64,000 nucleotides of DNA. It comes from Terrirubrum flagellatum (lineage in GTDB: Bacteria; Pseudomonadota; Alphaproteobacteria; Rhizobiales; Beijerinckiaceae). A program made the translations under genes and the position numbers. The notes beneath the pieces are model-generated. The model saw nothing but the letters and a program-made list of their open reading frames with translations, was not told the origin of the DNA and did no database searches. Where the stretch lies: NCBI RefSeq assembly GCF_022059845.1, contig NZ_CP091852.1, positions 371,045 to 435,044 of the forward strand, in the 5' to 3' direction. Below, piece by piece: positions 54,593 to 63,905 of the stretch (positions within the stretch are counted from its first letter, which is position 1; each line of letters begins with the position of its first letter).

Positions 54593-55696
54593 TCAACCCG
54601 CTCGCTCGAGCCCGCGAGCGCCGGCGGTGTTGCGCTCGATTTTTTGTCCCCACCTCGACAGACAGAAGCAGACGATCCAGTAAATCAGGGCGACGAACGC
54701 ATATCCCTCGATCGGAGAGCCGAGCCATTTCGGATCTGACAGCGCCGCCGTGACGATATTGATGAAGTCGAACAGGCCGACGACCATCACATAGCTCGTG
54801 TCCTTGACCAGCGCGATCGCGGTGTTGATGACCCCCGGCAGGACTTTTCCAAGCGCTTGCGGCAGCAGGATGTAGCGCTGCGTCCTCCAATATCCGAAAC
54901 CGATCGCGCGAGCGGCGCGGATTTGGCCGATTGGGATCGCCTGCAGACCGCCGCGCACGACTTCCGCGAGATAAGCAGCGGTATAGACAGTCAGCGCCGT
55001 GGTCGCCATCTCGAAGCGCCCGACCGTAACGCCCGGCGGAAGCGCAAGCGGCAACAGAATGACGGCCAGGAACAGGATGGCGACAAGAGGAAGGCCGCGC
55101 CAGAGCTCGATGAACATTGTGCAAAGCCCGCTGATGACAGGCATTTCTGAACGGCGTCCCAACGCCAGCAACACCGCGATCGGCAGCGATGCGACGAAAC
55201 TCGTAGACGCGATCATCCAGGTGAGGCTCAGGCCACCCCATTTGTCGGAGCCGACGGCGGTCATTCCAGGCGCCCAGCCCGCGAGCAGAGCCAGACTGAT
55301 CATGGGCGAAGTCAACAGCGCCAGACCGACGAACGCCTGTTGGCGAGGAAACGGTCGAATCGAAGCGATCAGGAACAATACGAGGGGAAGAAGCAGCGCC
55401 GTCGCCGGGCGCCAACGTTCGCCAGCGGGATAGAATCCGAACATGAACTGATCCATGCGCGCGAGAACGAACGCCCAGCACGCGCCTCCCGCGGCGCAAC
55501 CGGCGCGATCCGAAGCGACCCACGTCGCTTTCACCAACGCCCAGTCGAGAATGCGCCAGCCAATCCACAGCGCGACGACGACAAAGGCGAGGGTAAGAGT
55601 CACCTGCCAGGCCGATCCAAACCGGATTTGACGCAGCCGCCTCAGATGGTCACGCGTCGTGATGTCGACGGTTGGAAGCGCGGCTTGCGAACTCAT
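54593..55696 (-). CDS. aapM: General amino-acid ABC transporter permease (AapM-like)
   Basis: A 367-residue permease, much longer than typical HisM proteins. The N-terminal half contains GGACWAFVLARMDQFMFGFYP, characteristic of AapM. ELWRGLPLVAILFLAVILLP is the family RGxPL motif, and RAARAIGFGYWRTQRYILLP is the docking loop. The start is the ATG at 55696. It follows the AapQ stop with essentially no gap. Confidence 0.9.
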   Translation of the reverse strand: MSSQAALPTVDITTRDHLRRLRQIRFGSAWQVTLTLAFVVVALWIGWRILDWALVKATWVASDRAGCAAGGACWAFVLARMDQFMFGFYPAGERWRPATALLLPLVLFLIASIRPFPRQQAFVGLALLTSPMISLALLAGWAPGMTAVGSDKWGGLSLTWMIASTSFVASLPIAVLLALGRRSEMPVISGLCTMFIELWRGLPLVAILFLAVILLPLALPPGVTVGRFEMATTALTVYTAAYLAEVVRGGLQAIPIGQIRAARAIGFGYWRTQRYILLPQALGKVLPGVINTAIALVKDTSYVMVVGLFDFINIVTAALSDPKWLGSPIEGYAFVALIYWIVCFCLSRWGQKIERNTAGARGLERAG

Positions 55697-55697
55697 A

Positions 55698-56891
55698 TCA
55701 CCGCTCCACAAGCGCCATACGACGGTTGAACCAGGAGGTGAAAGCGGCGATCGCTCCGCCAAGCGCCAGGTAGATCGCCATTGTAATCGTGACGATTTCG
55801 ATCGCCCGTCCGGTCTGATTCAGGCTTGTTCCGAGAAACACGTTCACCAAATCCGGATAGCCGATGACGGTCGCCAATGACGACGCCTTCAGCAGATGCG
55901 AATACTGGTTGGCGAGCGGTGGAATAATCACTCGCAACGCCTGCGGCAGAATGATCAGCCGCATGAGCAGGCCCGATGGCAAGCCGAGCGCCGCTGCGGC
56001 TTCGCGTTGCCCGCGGCTGACCGACTCGATTCCGGCGCGGACAATCTCGGCGATGAAGGCTGCGTTATAAATAATCAACGCCGAGGCGAGCGCGACGAAC
56101 TCGGGAACAAGCGTCAAGCCGTCTCTGAAGTTGAAGCCGGCCAACGTCGGTTTGCGCCAGTCAAGCGCGAATACTGCAACGAACAGCTCGGCCGCCAGGA
56201 ATGCGCAAAGCGAGATCGCAACGGTCCGCCTGGTCGAGATCGCCAGGTTGCGATGCATCCAGGTTGCGAGCAGCGCCGCGCAGGTCGCAATCACGGCCAG
56301 AAACAGAATGAATGGAACGGCGAGATTTCCGCTGGCCATGCTCGGCAAGACGAGTCCGCGATTGTTGAGGTAAATCCAATCGCCGAGGCTCAGGCTCTCG
56401 CGGACTGGCGGGAGGCGGTTGATGAGGAGCTGATGCGAGAAGAGAACCAGGACGAGCAAAGGAATATTGCGCAGGAGTTCGACGTAAGCCCGCGCCGCCG
56501 CCGCGGTCGGCGCATGTCGCGCGACGCGGGCGACGCCGATCACGACGCCGAGCAGGGTGGCGAGGATCAGTGCGACGCCAGCGACGAGCAACGTATTGGT
56601 GAGCCCGACAAGCAGCGCCCGGGCGTAGCTGTCAGTCTCGCTAAATGGAATAACGGAAAAGCCGATTCCGAACCCAGCTTCACGCCAAAGAAAATCGAAG
56701 CCGGAGACCAGGCCGCGCGCCTTCAAATTCAACGACACGTTGTGGGCGAAGTAAGCGATGGCGGAGGCGACGCAGAACAGTGCTGCAGCTTGCGCCAGCA
56801 CCGCCGCTGCCGTCTGGCGCCGGTATGGCGTCCGACGCTTCGCGTCCGAGCGTTGGGCGCTCGCCTCCAACGTCGCTTCAATCACAGCCAT
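55698..56891 (-). CDS. aapQ: General amino-acid ABC transporter permease (AapQ-like)
   Basis: A 397-residue permease. DFLWREAGFGIGFSVIPFSET and YARALLVGLTNTLLVAGVAL match the AapQ N-terminal part, and YVELLRNIPLLVLVLFSHQ the RNIPLL motif. REAAAALGLPSGLLMRLIIL is the docking loop. A large periplasmic segment separates the first and later membrane spans, as in AapQ. It forms the channel with AapM for general L-amino-acid uptake. Confidence 0.9.
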   Translation of the reverse strand: MAVIEATLEASAQRSDAKRRTPYRRQTAAAVLAQAAALFCVASAIAYFAHNVSLNLKARGLVSGFDFLWREAGFGIGFSVIPFSETDSYARALLVGLTNTLLVAGVALILATLLGVVIGVARVARHAPTAAAARAYVELLRNIPLLVLVLFSHQLLINRLPPVRESLSLGDWIYLNNRGLVLPSMASGNLAVPFILFLAVIATCAALLATWMHRNLAISTRRTVAISLCAFLAAELFVAVFALDWRKPTLAGFNFRDGLTLVPEFVALASALIIYNAAFIAEIVRAGIESVSRGQREAAAALGLPSGLLMRLIILPQALRVIIPPLANQYSHLLKASSLATVIGYPDLVNVFLGTSLNQTGRAIEIVTITMAIYLALGGAIAAFTSWFNRRMALVER

Positions 56892-56902
56892 TCTAATGCT
56901 CT

Positions 56903-56921
56903 ACTGATGGCTGCCATCAGT
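56903..56921 (-). terminator. Intercistronic perfect inverted repeat between aapJ-like and aapQ-like genes
   Basis: ACTGATGGC (56903-56911) and GCCATCAGT (56913-56921) are perfect 9-bp arms with one central base. It lies in the 31-base gap between the binding-protein stop and the permease start, the same location as hairpins after other binding-protein genes in this window. Confidence 0.6.
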
Positions 56922-56922
56922 C

Positions 56923-57954
56923 TCAGCGCATCGGCGGCGCATAGATGAGTCCGCCATTCTTCCAGAGTTCATTTTGACCGCGCGCAAGTTTGATGCGGCT
57001 GTCCGCGCCAAGATTGCGATTATAAATCTCGCCATAGTTGCCGGCCGCGGAGATAACCTTGACGGCCCAGTCGTTGGCGAGTCCCAATTTGGAGCCGAAT
57101 TCACCTGTTTTCCCAAGAAGTCTTTGCACCTCAGGATTGTCAGAACCGGATGCCTGTTCGATGACGTTCGCTCTCGTGACGCCAAACTCTTCGGCGATGA
57201 CGAGGGCGTAGAAGGTCCAGGCGACGATGTCGCGAAAGCGCGCGTCATCCTGGCGCACGACCGGTCCAGTCGGTTCTTTTGAGACGACGTCCGGCAGAAT
57301 GACGTAGTCATCGGGTTTGGGAAGGGCCGAGCGATTCGCCGCCAGGCCGCCCCGTTCGTTGGAGTAGGCGTCGCAACGATTGGCTTCCAGATTGGCGATA
57401 TTCTGCTCCCGGCCGCTGGCGACGATCGGGATATATTTGAGCTTGTGGGCGCGGAAGAAGTCCGCGAGATTCAACTCGGTCGTCGAGCCTCCGGTGACGC
57501 AGATCGAGGCTCCATCGAGGTCCTTGGCGGCTTTCACGCCGAGCGATTTGCGCACCATGAAGCCTTGGCCGTCATGCAAATAGACGACTGGCCAATCAAA
57601 TCTCAGCTCTACGTCGCGAGTGAAGGTCCATGTCGCTGTCCGCGCCAGGAGATCGACGCTGCCGGAGGTCAACGCCGCAAAAGCGTTCTTGAATTCAAGC
57701 GGCGCAAATTTGACGCGATCGGGATTGCCGAGAATCGCTGCGGCGAGAGCGCGGCAATAATCCACTTCCAGCCCTGCCCAGGCGCCCTTGTCGTCAAGCG
57801 TGCTGAGTCCCGGCGATCCGCCGGTGCTGGTTCCGCAAATCAGGTCTCCGCGCGATTTGATCGCGCCGACCGTATCTGTCTGGGCGACGCCGGGGCTCGC
57901 CCACGCCAGGATCGCGCAAAGCCCCAGCAACGCGGATTTCGACGTGGTGCTCAT
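56923..57954 (-). CDS. aapJ: General amino-acid ABC transporter substrate-binding protein (AapJ-like)
   Basis: A 343-residue periplasmic protein. The signal ends near SPGVAQTD, and the mature part opens with VGAIKSRGDLICGTSTGGSPGLS, closely resembling AapJ. WAGLEVDYCRALAAAIL and CDAYSNERGGLAANR are also typical. The ATG at 57954 is preceded by AAAGGGGG, and an in-frame extension upstream is non-coding-like. It precedes the Aap permeases and follows the cystathionine-lyase-like gene by 83 bases. Confidence 0.92.
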   Translation of the reverse strand: MSTTSKSALLGLCAILAWASPGVAQTDTVGAIKSRGDLICGTSTGGSPGLSTLDDKGAWAGLEVDYCRALAAAILGNPDRVKFAPLEFKNAFAALTSGSVDLLARTATWTFTRDVELRFDWPVVYLHDGQGFMVRKSLGVKAAKDLDGASICVTGGSTTELNLADFFRAHKLKYIPIVASGREQNIANLEANRCDAYSNERGGLAANRSALPKPDDYVILPDVVSKEPTGPVVRQDDARFRDIVAWTFYALVIAEEFGVTRANVIEQASGSDNPEVQRLLGKTGEFGSKLGLANDWAVKVISAAGNYGEIYNRNLGADSRIKLARGQNELWKNGGLIYAPPMR

Positions 57955-58037
57955 GCTGGATCCCCCTTTGTGTTTGTGATGAACGGTCCAATCATGGAGC
58001 CGGTTGGACCAGTCGATTGGTTGCTTTGCCAATCTCC

Positions 58038-59246
58038 TCAAACCCCGCGGAGCGCTGCGAAGGCGCGCTCCAAGTCGATGATAAGATCTCCAGCGTCTTC
58101 GAGACCGGCATGGAAGCGCAGAAGAAATCCGCGCTCCGTCCATGGCCGCGCCGTGCGCGCTTTTTGCGGATAGCCCGGGACGATCAGGCTCTCAAACCCA
58201 CCCCAGCTCGAACCGATCTTGAACAGGCGGCAACGCTCGATCATGCAAGCGATAGCGTCGCGTGAATCGGATCGCAGCAGCACGCCAAACAATCCCGAAG
58301 CTCCCTTGAAGTCGCGGCGCCAGATTTCGTGGCCGGGATCGTCCGGAAGAGAGGGATGCAGAACCCGCGCGACTTCGGGGCGGCCCTCCAGCCAACGCGC
58401 GAGCGCCAAGCCGTTGGCCTGATGGCGCTCCATGCGCACCGCCAGCGATCGCATGCCGCGCAACACCAGATAGCAATCGTCAGGCGCGGCGTTGCTGCCG
58501 AAGCGGCCGGCGATATCCTTTATGGCCTTGAAGAGTGCTTCGTCCCTGGTCGTGACGGCTCCGAGCAGCACATCGGAATGGCCGGACAGATATTTTGTGG
58601 CTGGCTGAATCGAAACATCCACGCCTAGCTGCAACGGTTTGCAATAGAGCGGCGACGCCCAGGAATTGTCGATGAGGGTGACGATCCCGCGCCGACGGGC
58701 GATCGAAGCGATGGCCGGAACGTCCTGAACCTCGAAAGTCAGCGAACCCGGCGATTCCATATAGATCGCCCGCGTATTCGGTCGGATGAGCGCTTCTACG
58801 CCCGCTCCGATTGTCGGATCGTAGTAACTCGTCTCGACGCCGAATTTGGCGAGCGTCGTGTCGCAGAATGTGCGCGTGTTCTGATAGGCGCTGTCAGCGA
58901 CAAGCACATGATCGCCGCGTTGCAGAATAGCCGTGAGGGCGAGCGCGATGGCTGCGGTGCCCGAGCCCGTCAAAACGGTCCTCGATCCGCCCTCCAGTTC
59001 AGCGATTGCAGCGGACAGCGCGTGCGCTGTGGACGTGCCGTAAAGGCCGTAGCTGACGCCATCGTAAAAGAGTTCCTTGCGACGATCATACGCCTCCATC
59101 GTATCGAATATGATGGTCGACGCGCGCATGATCGGCGGGTTGACGGCGCCCTGCTGATGTCGCGGGTCCCGGCCGGCGTGAATCAGTAAGGTGTCGTCCC
59201 GCAGAGCTTCGCGCGTCGGGCTTCCGATCGAGATCGCTGCGGTCAC
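58038..59246 (-). CDS. Cystathionine beta-lyase-like PLP enzyme
   Basis: A 402-residue Cys/Met-metabolism PLP enzyme. The cofactor lysine is Lys218 in SIQPATKYLSGHSD, and the phosphate-binding loop is LTGSGTAAIALAL. MESPGSLTFEVQD is a family hallmark and favours a cystathionine beta-lyase-like assignment. It starts with GTG at 59246. It cleaves C-S bonds in cysteine-type amino acids. First in the amino-acid uptake operon and divergent from a LysR regulator, it likely metabolises the imported amino acid rather than serving methionine biosynthesis; that is inference. Confidence 0.88.
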   Translation of the reverse strand: MTAAISIGSPTREALRDDTLLIHAGRDPRHQQGAVNPPIMRASTIIFDTMEAYDRRKELFYDGVSYGLYGTSTAHALSAAIAELEGGSRTVLTGSGTAAIALALTAILQRGDHVLVADSAYQNTRTFCDTTLAKFGVETSYYDPTIGAGVEALIRPNTRAIYMESPGSLTFEVQDVPAIASIARRRGIVTLIDNSWASPLYCKPLQLGVDVSIQPATKYLSGHSDVLLGAVTTRDEALFKAIKDIAGRFGSNAAPDDCYLVLRGMRSLAVRMERHQANGLALARWLEGRPEVARVLHPSLPDDPGHEIWRRDFKGASGLFGVLLRSDSRDAIACMIERCRLFKIGSSWGGFESLIVPGYPQKARTARPWTERGFLLRFHAGLEDAGDLIIDLERAFAALRGV

Positions 59247-59327
59247 TCAAAGTCTCCAAAGCAGCCGGCCCTAGTCGCTCGATTGACGAGAGCCGGCTCA
59301 TTCACACGTCATCGCGGACATCGCTCA

Positions 59328-59371
59328 AGCTAGTTCCCCGGCCCATGCTAAACCATGGCCGGGAACTGGCT
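59328..59371. promoter_or_regulatory. Imperfect inverted repeat in the LysR / lyase intergenic region
   Basis: AGCTAGTTCCCCGGCCCATG (59328-59347) and CCATGGCCGGGAACTGGCT (59353-59371) are nearly complementary, differing by one substitution and two single-base indels. It lies 29-72 bases before the LysR start and about 80 bases upstream of the divergent lyase. It could be a LysR operator, an mRNA leader hairpin, or both. Confidence 0.55.
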
Positions 59372-59400
59372 AATCGATCCGTTTTTGTTATGATCTGCCG

Positions 59401-60300
59401 ATGAACCTGCGGGACATCGATATATTTCACGCCATCATGACGGCGGGGGGCGCAGGCAGCGCCGCCGAACTGCTCGGCATTTCCCAACCCGCGGTAAGCA
59501 GGTCGCTCGCCCATCTCGAGCGTGAACTGGGATTCAAGCTGTTCGATCGCGTGAAGGGGCGGCTCGTCCCGACGCGGGAAGGCCTGCTGTTCCACGCGGA
59601 TGTGCGCGCCAGCTTCGTTGGGCTTGATCGATTGAAGCAGCGCGCCGCGCAAATTCGCGAAGTCGGCGCCGGCACGCTTAACGTCGCGAGTCTATCGGCG
59701 CTCGGGCACGGACTCGTGCCTCGGGCGATTGCGGCGTTTGCGCTACGACATCCGAATGTGCGGGTGGGCTACGAGGTTCGGACGTCCAATGTGGTGCGCG
59801 ATCTCGTTGCTTCCGGCCGTGCGGACATCGGTCTCGCCGCCGATCAGATCGATACAGGCGGCGTGCTCCACACGGTTTTTGCGACGCCGCGTGCGGTTTG
59901 CGTGATGCCGGCGCGTCACCGTTTGGCGAGTCGGGAAATTGTGCGGCCTGTCGATCTGGCCAATGAACCGCTCATTGCTCTTTCACCTGAAGATACGGTT
60001 CGTCAGGCCATGGATCGGCTGCTCGCCGAACACCGGATCACCCCGCAAATTGCGGTCGAGACGCCATACGGCGTCACAATCGCGATCCTTGCGTCGCTCG
60101 GCATGGGCGTTGGCCTTGTCAATCCCCTTGCAATCGCCGACCGCGCGACCCGCGGCATCGTCACGCGGCCGTTCGAGCCGGCGCTCCATTTCCGCGCTCT
60201 CCTTCTAAGACCGCCGGATGGCGTCAATTCCAACATCGTCGACGACTTCGTGAAAGCTCTGTTTGCGGCGCGCAACAGCCTCGGTCGGCCGGCGAAATAG
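59401..60300 (+). CDS. LysR family transcriptional regulator
   Basis: A 299-residue LTTR. The N-terminal DNA-binding region is RDIDIFHAIMTAGGAGSAAE with ISQPAVSRSLAHLERELGFK, then the co-inducer domain. It is divergent from the lyase/aap operon with a 154-bp intergenic region, the usual arrangement for control of the neighbouring operon. The ATG is at 59401. Confidence 0.92.
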   Translation: MNLRDIDIFHAIMTAGGAGSAAELLGISQPAVSRSLAHLERELGFKLFDRVKGRLVPTREGLLFHADVRASFVGLDRLKQRAAQIREVGAGTLNVASLSALGHGLVPRAIAAFALRHPNVRVGYEVRTSNVVRDLVASGRADIGLAADQIDTGGVLHTVFATPRAVCVMPARHRLASREIVRPVDLANEPLIALSPEDTVRQAMDRLLAEHRITPQIAVETPYGVTIAILASLGMGVGLVNPLAIADRATRGIVTRPFEPALHFRALLLRPPDGVNSNIVDDFVKALFAARNSLGRPAK

Positions 60301-60551
60301 ATTCCAGGACGCTTCGGGTTAACATCAGGCTGGAGCCGCGCCGCTCCGATTGCAAGCGTCGACTCTCGACGAGCGGCTTCCCCTGGCTCCTCTTGATCTT
60401 TGTCAACCCGCTGCTCTGCGGACGTCGCAATACATTTATCAACGCGCGACGGTTGACGCGGATGTCGCCGCTCTCCGATCCACCAAACGAAGGCGGTTGC
60501 TGTCTGCTGGCGGCAAATTGGCGGCGACTTTACGCCGCCCGACGCCACCAC

Positions 60552-60780
60552 CGTCTCGCCACAGGCGGCCGGTATGCTTTCGTTCGGCATCCGCAGCATG
60601 CGGCTTTCATTGTCATGATGACGGGCTTCCTGCTGCAGCGACCGACGCGCTTACGCTTGCCATACGCCCGGTGCTGATTTGGGTCTATGTGCGGCTCGCC
60701 AAGCGCGAGGAAGCAGCGGCGCGATCCGGGTTCGCCGCCGCATGGCGCGGAGGTCGTGACTCGACGAGAAGCGCGGTTCG
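60552..60780 (+). pseudogene. Frameshifted isoprenylcysteine-methyltransferase-like remnant
   Basis: In one frame TGGRYAFVRHPQHAAFIVMM and TGFLLQRPT match the GxYxxVRHPQ signature of membrane ICMT/PEMT-like methyltransferases. About 60641 the reading frame breaks, and the continuation [21 protein letters not shown] is in another frame, where it matches the following family segment (FPVLVxxYVRLAxREE). The two halves abut without loss, so a small indel explains the break. The N-terminal part upstream is not recognisable. Such methyltransferase genes are often next to copper P-type ATPases, as here. Confidence 0.75.
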
Positions 60781-60794
60781 TGGAGAATTTTATC

Positions 60795-62990
60795 TTGGCT
60801 GACGGCGACGCAAACGCGCACCACCATCATCATCACGAGCGCAACGCTCTCGTCGAACCACAAAGCGCGTCCGGTTCAATCTACACCTGTCCGATGCATC
60901 CCCAGATCCGGCGGGCAGGTCCGGGCTTCTGCCCGATCTGCGGCATGGCCCTCGAGCCTGAAGTGACGACCGTCGAGACAGGCCCCAGCGACGAACTCGT
61001 GGACATGACGCGGCGGCTCTGGATCGCCCTCGTCTTGTCGCTGCCTGTTCTCGCGCTCGAGATGGGAAGTCATCTCATCGACCTCCATATGCTGCTCGAA
61101 CCGCAGTTCTCCAACTGGATTCAGCTTACTCTCGCCACTCCGGTGGTTCTATGGACGGGTTGGCCGTTTTTTGCGCGCGCCGGGGCTTCGCTCGTCAACC
61201 GCAGTCTCAACATGTTCACGCTGATCGCCATGGGAACCGGCGTCGCCTGGGCCTACAGCGTTGTGGCGACTGCCTTCCCAGGCGTCTTTCCGGCGAATAT
61301 GCGTGCCGCTGACGGGTCGGTTGCGGTCTATTTCGAAGCCGCTGCAGTCATCACCGTACTGGTTCTGCTCGGCCAGGTGCTCGAGTTGCGCGCGCGAGAA
61401 CAGACAGGCGGCGCCATTCGGGCCTTGCTTGATCTTGCGCCCAAGACGGCGCGGCGCGTTCGCAATGACGGCTCGGACGAAGAAGTCGCCCTGGATGCGA
61501 TCACGGCCGGCGATCGGCTCCGCGTTCGGCCAGGCGAAAAAGTGCCGGTCGACGGCGAACTGCTTGAAGGACGCAGCTCCGTCGATGAATCCATGATCAC
61601 AGGCGAGGCCATGCCGGTGACCAAGCAGGTCGGCGCAAGGCTGATCGGCGGCGCCCTCAACCAAAGCGGCGGCTTCGTTATGCGGGCGGACAAAGTCGGT
61701 CGAGACACGGTGCTGTCCCGGATCGTCCACATGGTGGCGGAGGCGCAGCGATCGCGCGCGCCGATCCAGCGGCTTGCGGATCAGGTTTCGGGCTGGTTCG
61801 TGCCTGTGGTCATTGCAATCGCGGTCGCGGCCTTCGCAGCCTGGAGCGCGTGGGGGCCGGAGCCGCGATTGTCCCACGGTCTTGTCGCCGCGGTCGCAGT
61901 TTTGATCATCGCATGCCCCTGCGCGCTTGGGCTTGCAACGCCGATGTCGATCATGGTCGGCGTCGGTCGCGGCGCTCGGCTCGGCGTGCTCATCAAGAAC
62001 GCCGATGCGCTGGAGCGCTTCGAGAAAATCGACACGCTTGTCGTCGACAAGACAGGCACGCTGACCGAAGGCAAACCGAAAGTTACGGCGATCAAGGCCG
62101 TGGACGGCGTTGTGGACAATGAATTGCTCCGGCTCGCGGCCAGTCTGGAACGGGCCAGCGAGCATCCGCTGGCGATGGCGATCGTCACTGCCGCGAAGGA
62201 GAGAAACATACCGCTTGGCGAGGCGGAGGATTTCGATAGCCCCGTCGGTAAAGGGGTGGTTGGCGCCGTTGATGGACGAAAACTCGTCATCGGAAGCCAT
62301 CAGATCATGTCTGAGGCGAAGATCGACTTCGAAATATTCACCGCTGAAGCCGAGACGCTCCGCCGGGAAGGCGCGACCGTGATCTATGTCGCCATCGACG
62401 GAAAGATCGCGGGCCTCATCGCCATTGCGGACCCTATCAAACCAACGACGCCGGCCGCAGTCGACGCCCTGCGAAGATCGGGCGTGCGCATCGTCATGCT
62501 GACAGGCGACAATCGCACGACGGCTGAAGCCGTGGCGCGCAAGCTGGGCATCGATGAGGTGGAGGCCGAAGTCCTTCCAGAGGAAAAGGGAAAAGTCATC
62601 ACCCGTTTACGCCGGGAAGGGCGCATCGTCGCCATGGCCGGCGATGGCGTCAACGATGCTCCTGCGCTTGCGGCTTCGGATGTTGGCGTCGCCATGGGGG
62701 GCGGCACTGATGTCGCAATCGAGAGCGCTGGAGTGACCCTGCTGAAAGGGGACTTGGGAGGTATCGCGCGAGCGCGCCAGCTCAGCCGCGCGACCATGAG
62801 CAACATCCGCCAAAACCTGTTTTTCGCCTTCATTTACAACGCTGCAGGCGTCCCGATCGCGGCTGGAGTTCTCTACCCCTGGTTCGGCGTGCTGTTGTCG
62901 CCCGTCATCGCCGCCGCGGCGATGGCGCTATCGTCGGTCAGCGTGGTCGGCAATTCGCTCAGATTGCGCCGCGCGTCATTGGAGCAATAG
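60795..62990 (+). CDS. copA: Copper-transporting P-type ATPase
   Basis: A 731-residue heavy-metal P1B ATPase that exports Cu(I) from the cytoplasm. The membrane metal site is CPC at residues 374-376, the phosphorylation loop is DKTGTLTEG (Asp418), the SEHPLA His-Pro motif and [11 protein letters not shown] follow. The N-terminus has six consecutive histidines (residues 9-14) and a metal-binding domain, CPMHP with CPICGM (Cys32, His35, Cys46, Cys49), instead of the classical CxxC HMA. I start at TTG 60795 with GGAG nine bases upstream; GTG at 60780 in the same frame is an alternative. No copper regulator is seen nearby. Confidence 0.9.
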   Translation: MADGDANAHHHHHHERNALVEPQSASGSIYTCPMHPQIRRAGPGFCPICGMALEPEVTTVETGPSDELVDMTRRLWIALVLSLPVLALEMGSHLIDLHMLLEPQFSNWIQLTLATPVVLWTGWPFFARAGASLVNRSLNMFTLIAMGTGVAWAYSVVATAFPGVFPANMRAADGSVAVYFEAAAVITVLVLLGQVLELRAREQTGGAIRALLDLAPKTARRVRNDGSDEEVALDAITAGDRLRVRPGEKVPVDGELLEGRSSVDESMITGEAMPVTKQVGARLIGGALNQSGGFVMRADKVGRDTVLSRIVHMVAEAQRSRAPIQRLADQVSGWFVPVVIAIAVAAFAAWSAWGPEPRLSHGLVAAVAVLIIACPCALGLATPMSIMVGVGRGARLGVLIKNADALERFEKIDTLVVDKTGTLTEGKPKVTAIKAVDGVVDNELLRLAASLERASEHPLAMAIVTAAKERNIPLGEAEDFDSPVGKGVVGAVDGRKLVIGSHQIMSEAKIDFEIFTAEAETLRREGATVIYVAIDGKIAGLIAIADPIKPTTPAAVDALRRSGVRIVMLTGDNRTTAEAVARKLGIDEVEAEVLPEEKGKVITRLRREGRIVAMAGDGVNDAPALAASDVGVAMGGGTDVAIESAGVTLLKGDLGGIARARQLSRATMSNIRQNLFFAFIYNAAGVPIAAGVLYPWFGVLLSPVIAAAAMALSSVSVVGNSLRLRRASLEQ

Positions 62991-62995
62991 TGTGG

Positions 62996-63285
62996 ATGAT
63001 CGAGAAGCGTGACCATTTTAGTTTCTTTGTCTTAGGCGGAGACCTCTACCGCGCCCTGACGAAAATCGCCGGCCACCCGCATGTCCGGACGTTGATCGTA
63101 TCGGCGAAAGCTCAGCTTGATCGCTTCCACTATCTCTCGCTGGAGCAACAGGCTGGCTGCGCGTGATCTTTGCGCAGCATGAAGAACTTGTCGCGCGCGT
63201 CATCACCGGAGATTCGCAAGGCGCGGCGTCCGTCATGGCGAGGCGCCTTCGCATAGCGTTTGCGGCGATCGACCGCATCGAATTC
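62996..63285 (+). pseudogene. GntR-family FCD-domain remnant, frameshifted
   Basis: In one frame LYRALTKIAGHPHV and SAKAQLDRFHYLSLEQ match the FCD effector domain of GntR regulators, stopping at 63164. The next frame, from 63163, continues with FAQHEELVARVITGD and AASVMARRL, matching the following FCD helix with its metal-site His. The frames overlap at the break, consistent with a one-base indel. No helix-turn-helix half is present; the sequence starts six bases after the copper ATPase stop, so the 5' half is lost. Confidence 0.65.
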
Positions 63286-63439
63286 GAGCAATCCGAGATC
63301 GTCGCCCCCGTCGACCTGGCCGACGCTGAACTCCGGCAGATTCAGGCACGCATCCTTTGCGCTCCTGGACGCGTCGATGAAGGCCTCGATGCCCTATGTT
63401 CACATCATATTTCCGATTTGCCTGGACATCGGGTGCGAC

Positions 63440-63905
63440 GAAGCGATCCTGCGCGAGTGAAGCTCGTTGTGCGGCGATCTCATCGCGTGATTGTGCGATG
63501 GGCGCCTGGCGAAAGCGCTGAGGCGGGCGACTGGACGGCGATAACTGGCGTCAAGCGCAGCCGGCCCGGGTCTATTCTGATCGAAGCGTTAGCGTTCGCT
63601 TTCGATAACATCGATCATCTGCTTGGGCGAATGACCACGCAAATCTGGAAGCAGGCGCGGGTGTCCGCTTTCGTCGATCAACGCCATCGATCGCAAGGCC
63701 GCGCTCTGCTTGTGATCGCACACGCGCAGAGGCAAATTGACAGATTCAAGAGAGTTGAGGGCAGCGCTTTTCGCCGCCTCGTTCTCCCCCTTGGGAGCGC
63801 GCCGAATTTGCTTGGCCTGAGTTTCGCCGCCATTTGCGCTACATCGCCCGGATTTCCGTCGTGGAGGCCGCGGCGATCAGCAAAAGTTTTCAACAATCCG
63901 TCACG
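63440..63905 (+). pseudogene. Decayed coding sequence, possibly CorA/ZntB-like
   Basis: The open frame that carries the FCD tail continues to 63915, but its product past about 63290 does not belong to a GntR protein. PGSILIEALAFAFDNIDHLL and RALLVIAHAQRQIDRFKR faintly resemble the coiled region of CorA/ZntB metal-transport proteins, and a continuation in another frame, FRRHLRYIARISVVEAAAIS, would fit their next helix. The transmembrane end is absent. This is a tentative reading; the remaining bases to 64000 show nothing I can identify. Confidence 0.3.

Noticed and set aside
60350..60802. A 150-codon open frame before the copper ATPase.
   Set aside because: Only its later part, [14 protein letters not shown], is family-like, and the preceding conserved segment is in another frame; it is a frameshifted remnant, not a gene.
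61149..62300. Long open frame (383 codons) on the minus strand.
   Set aside because: Antisense shadow of the copper ATPase; composition is Arg/Asp/His-rich with no motif.
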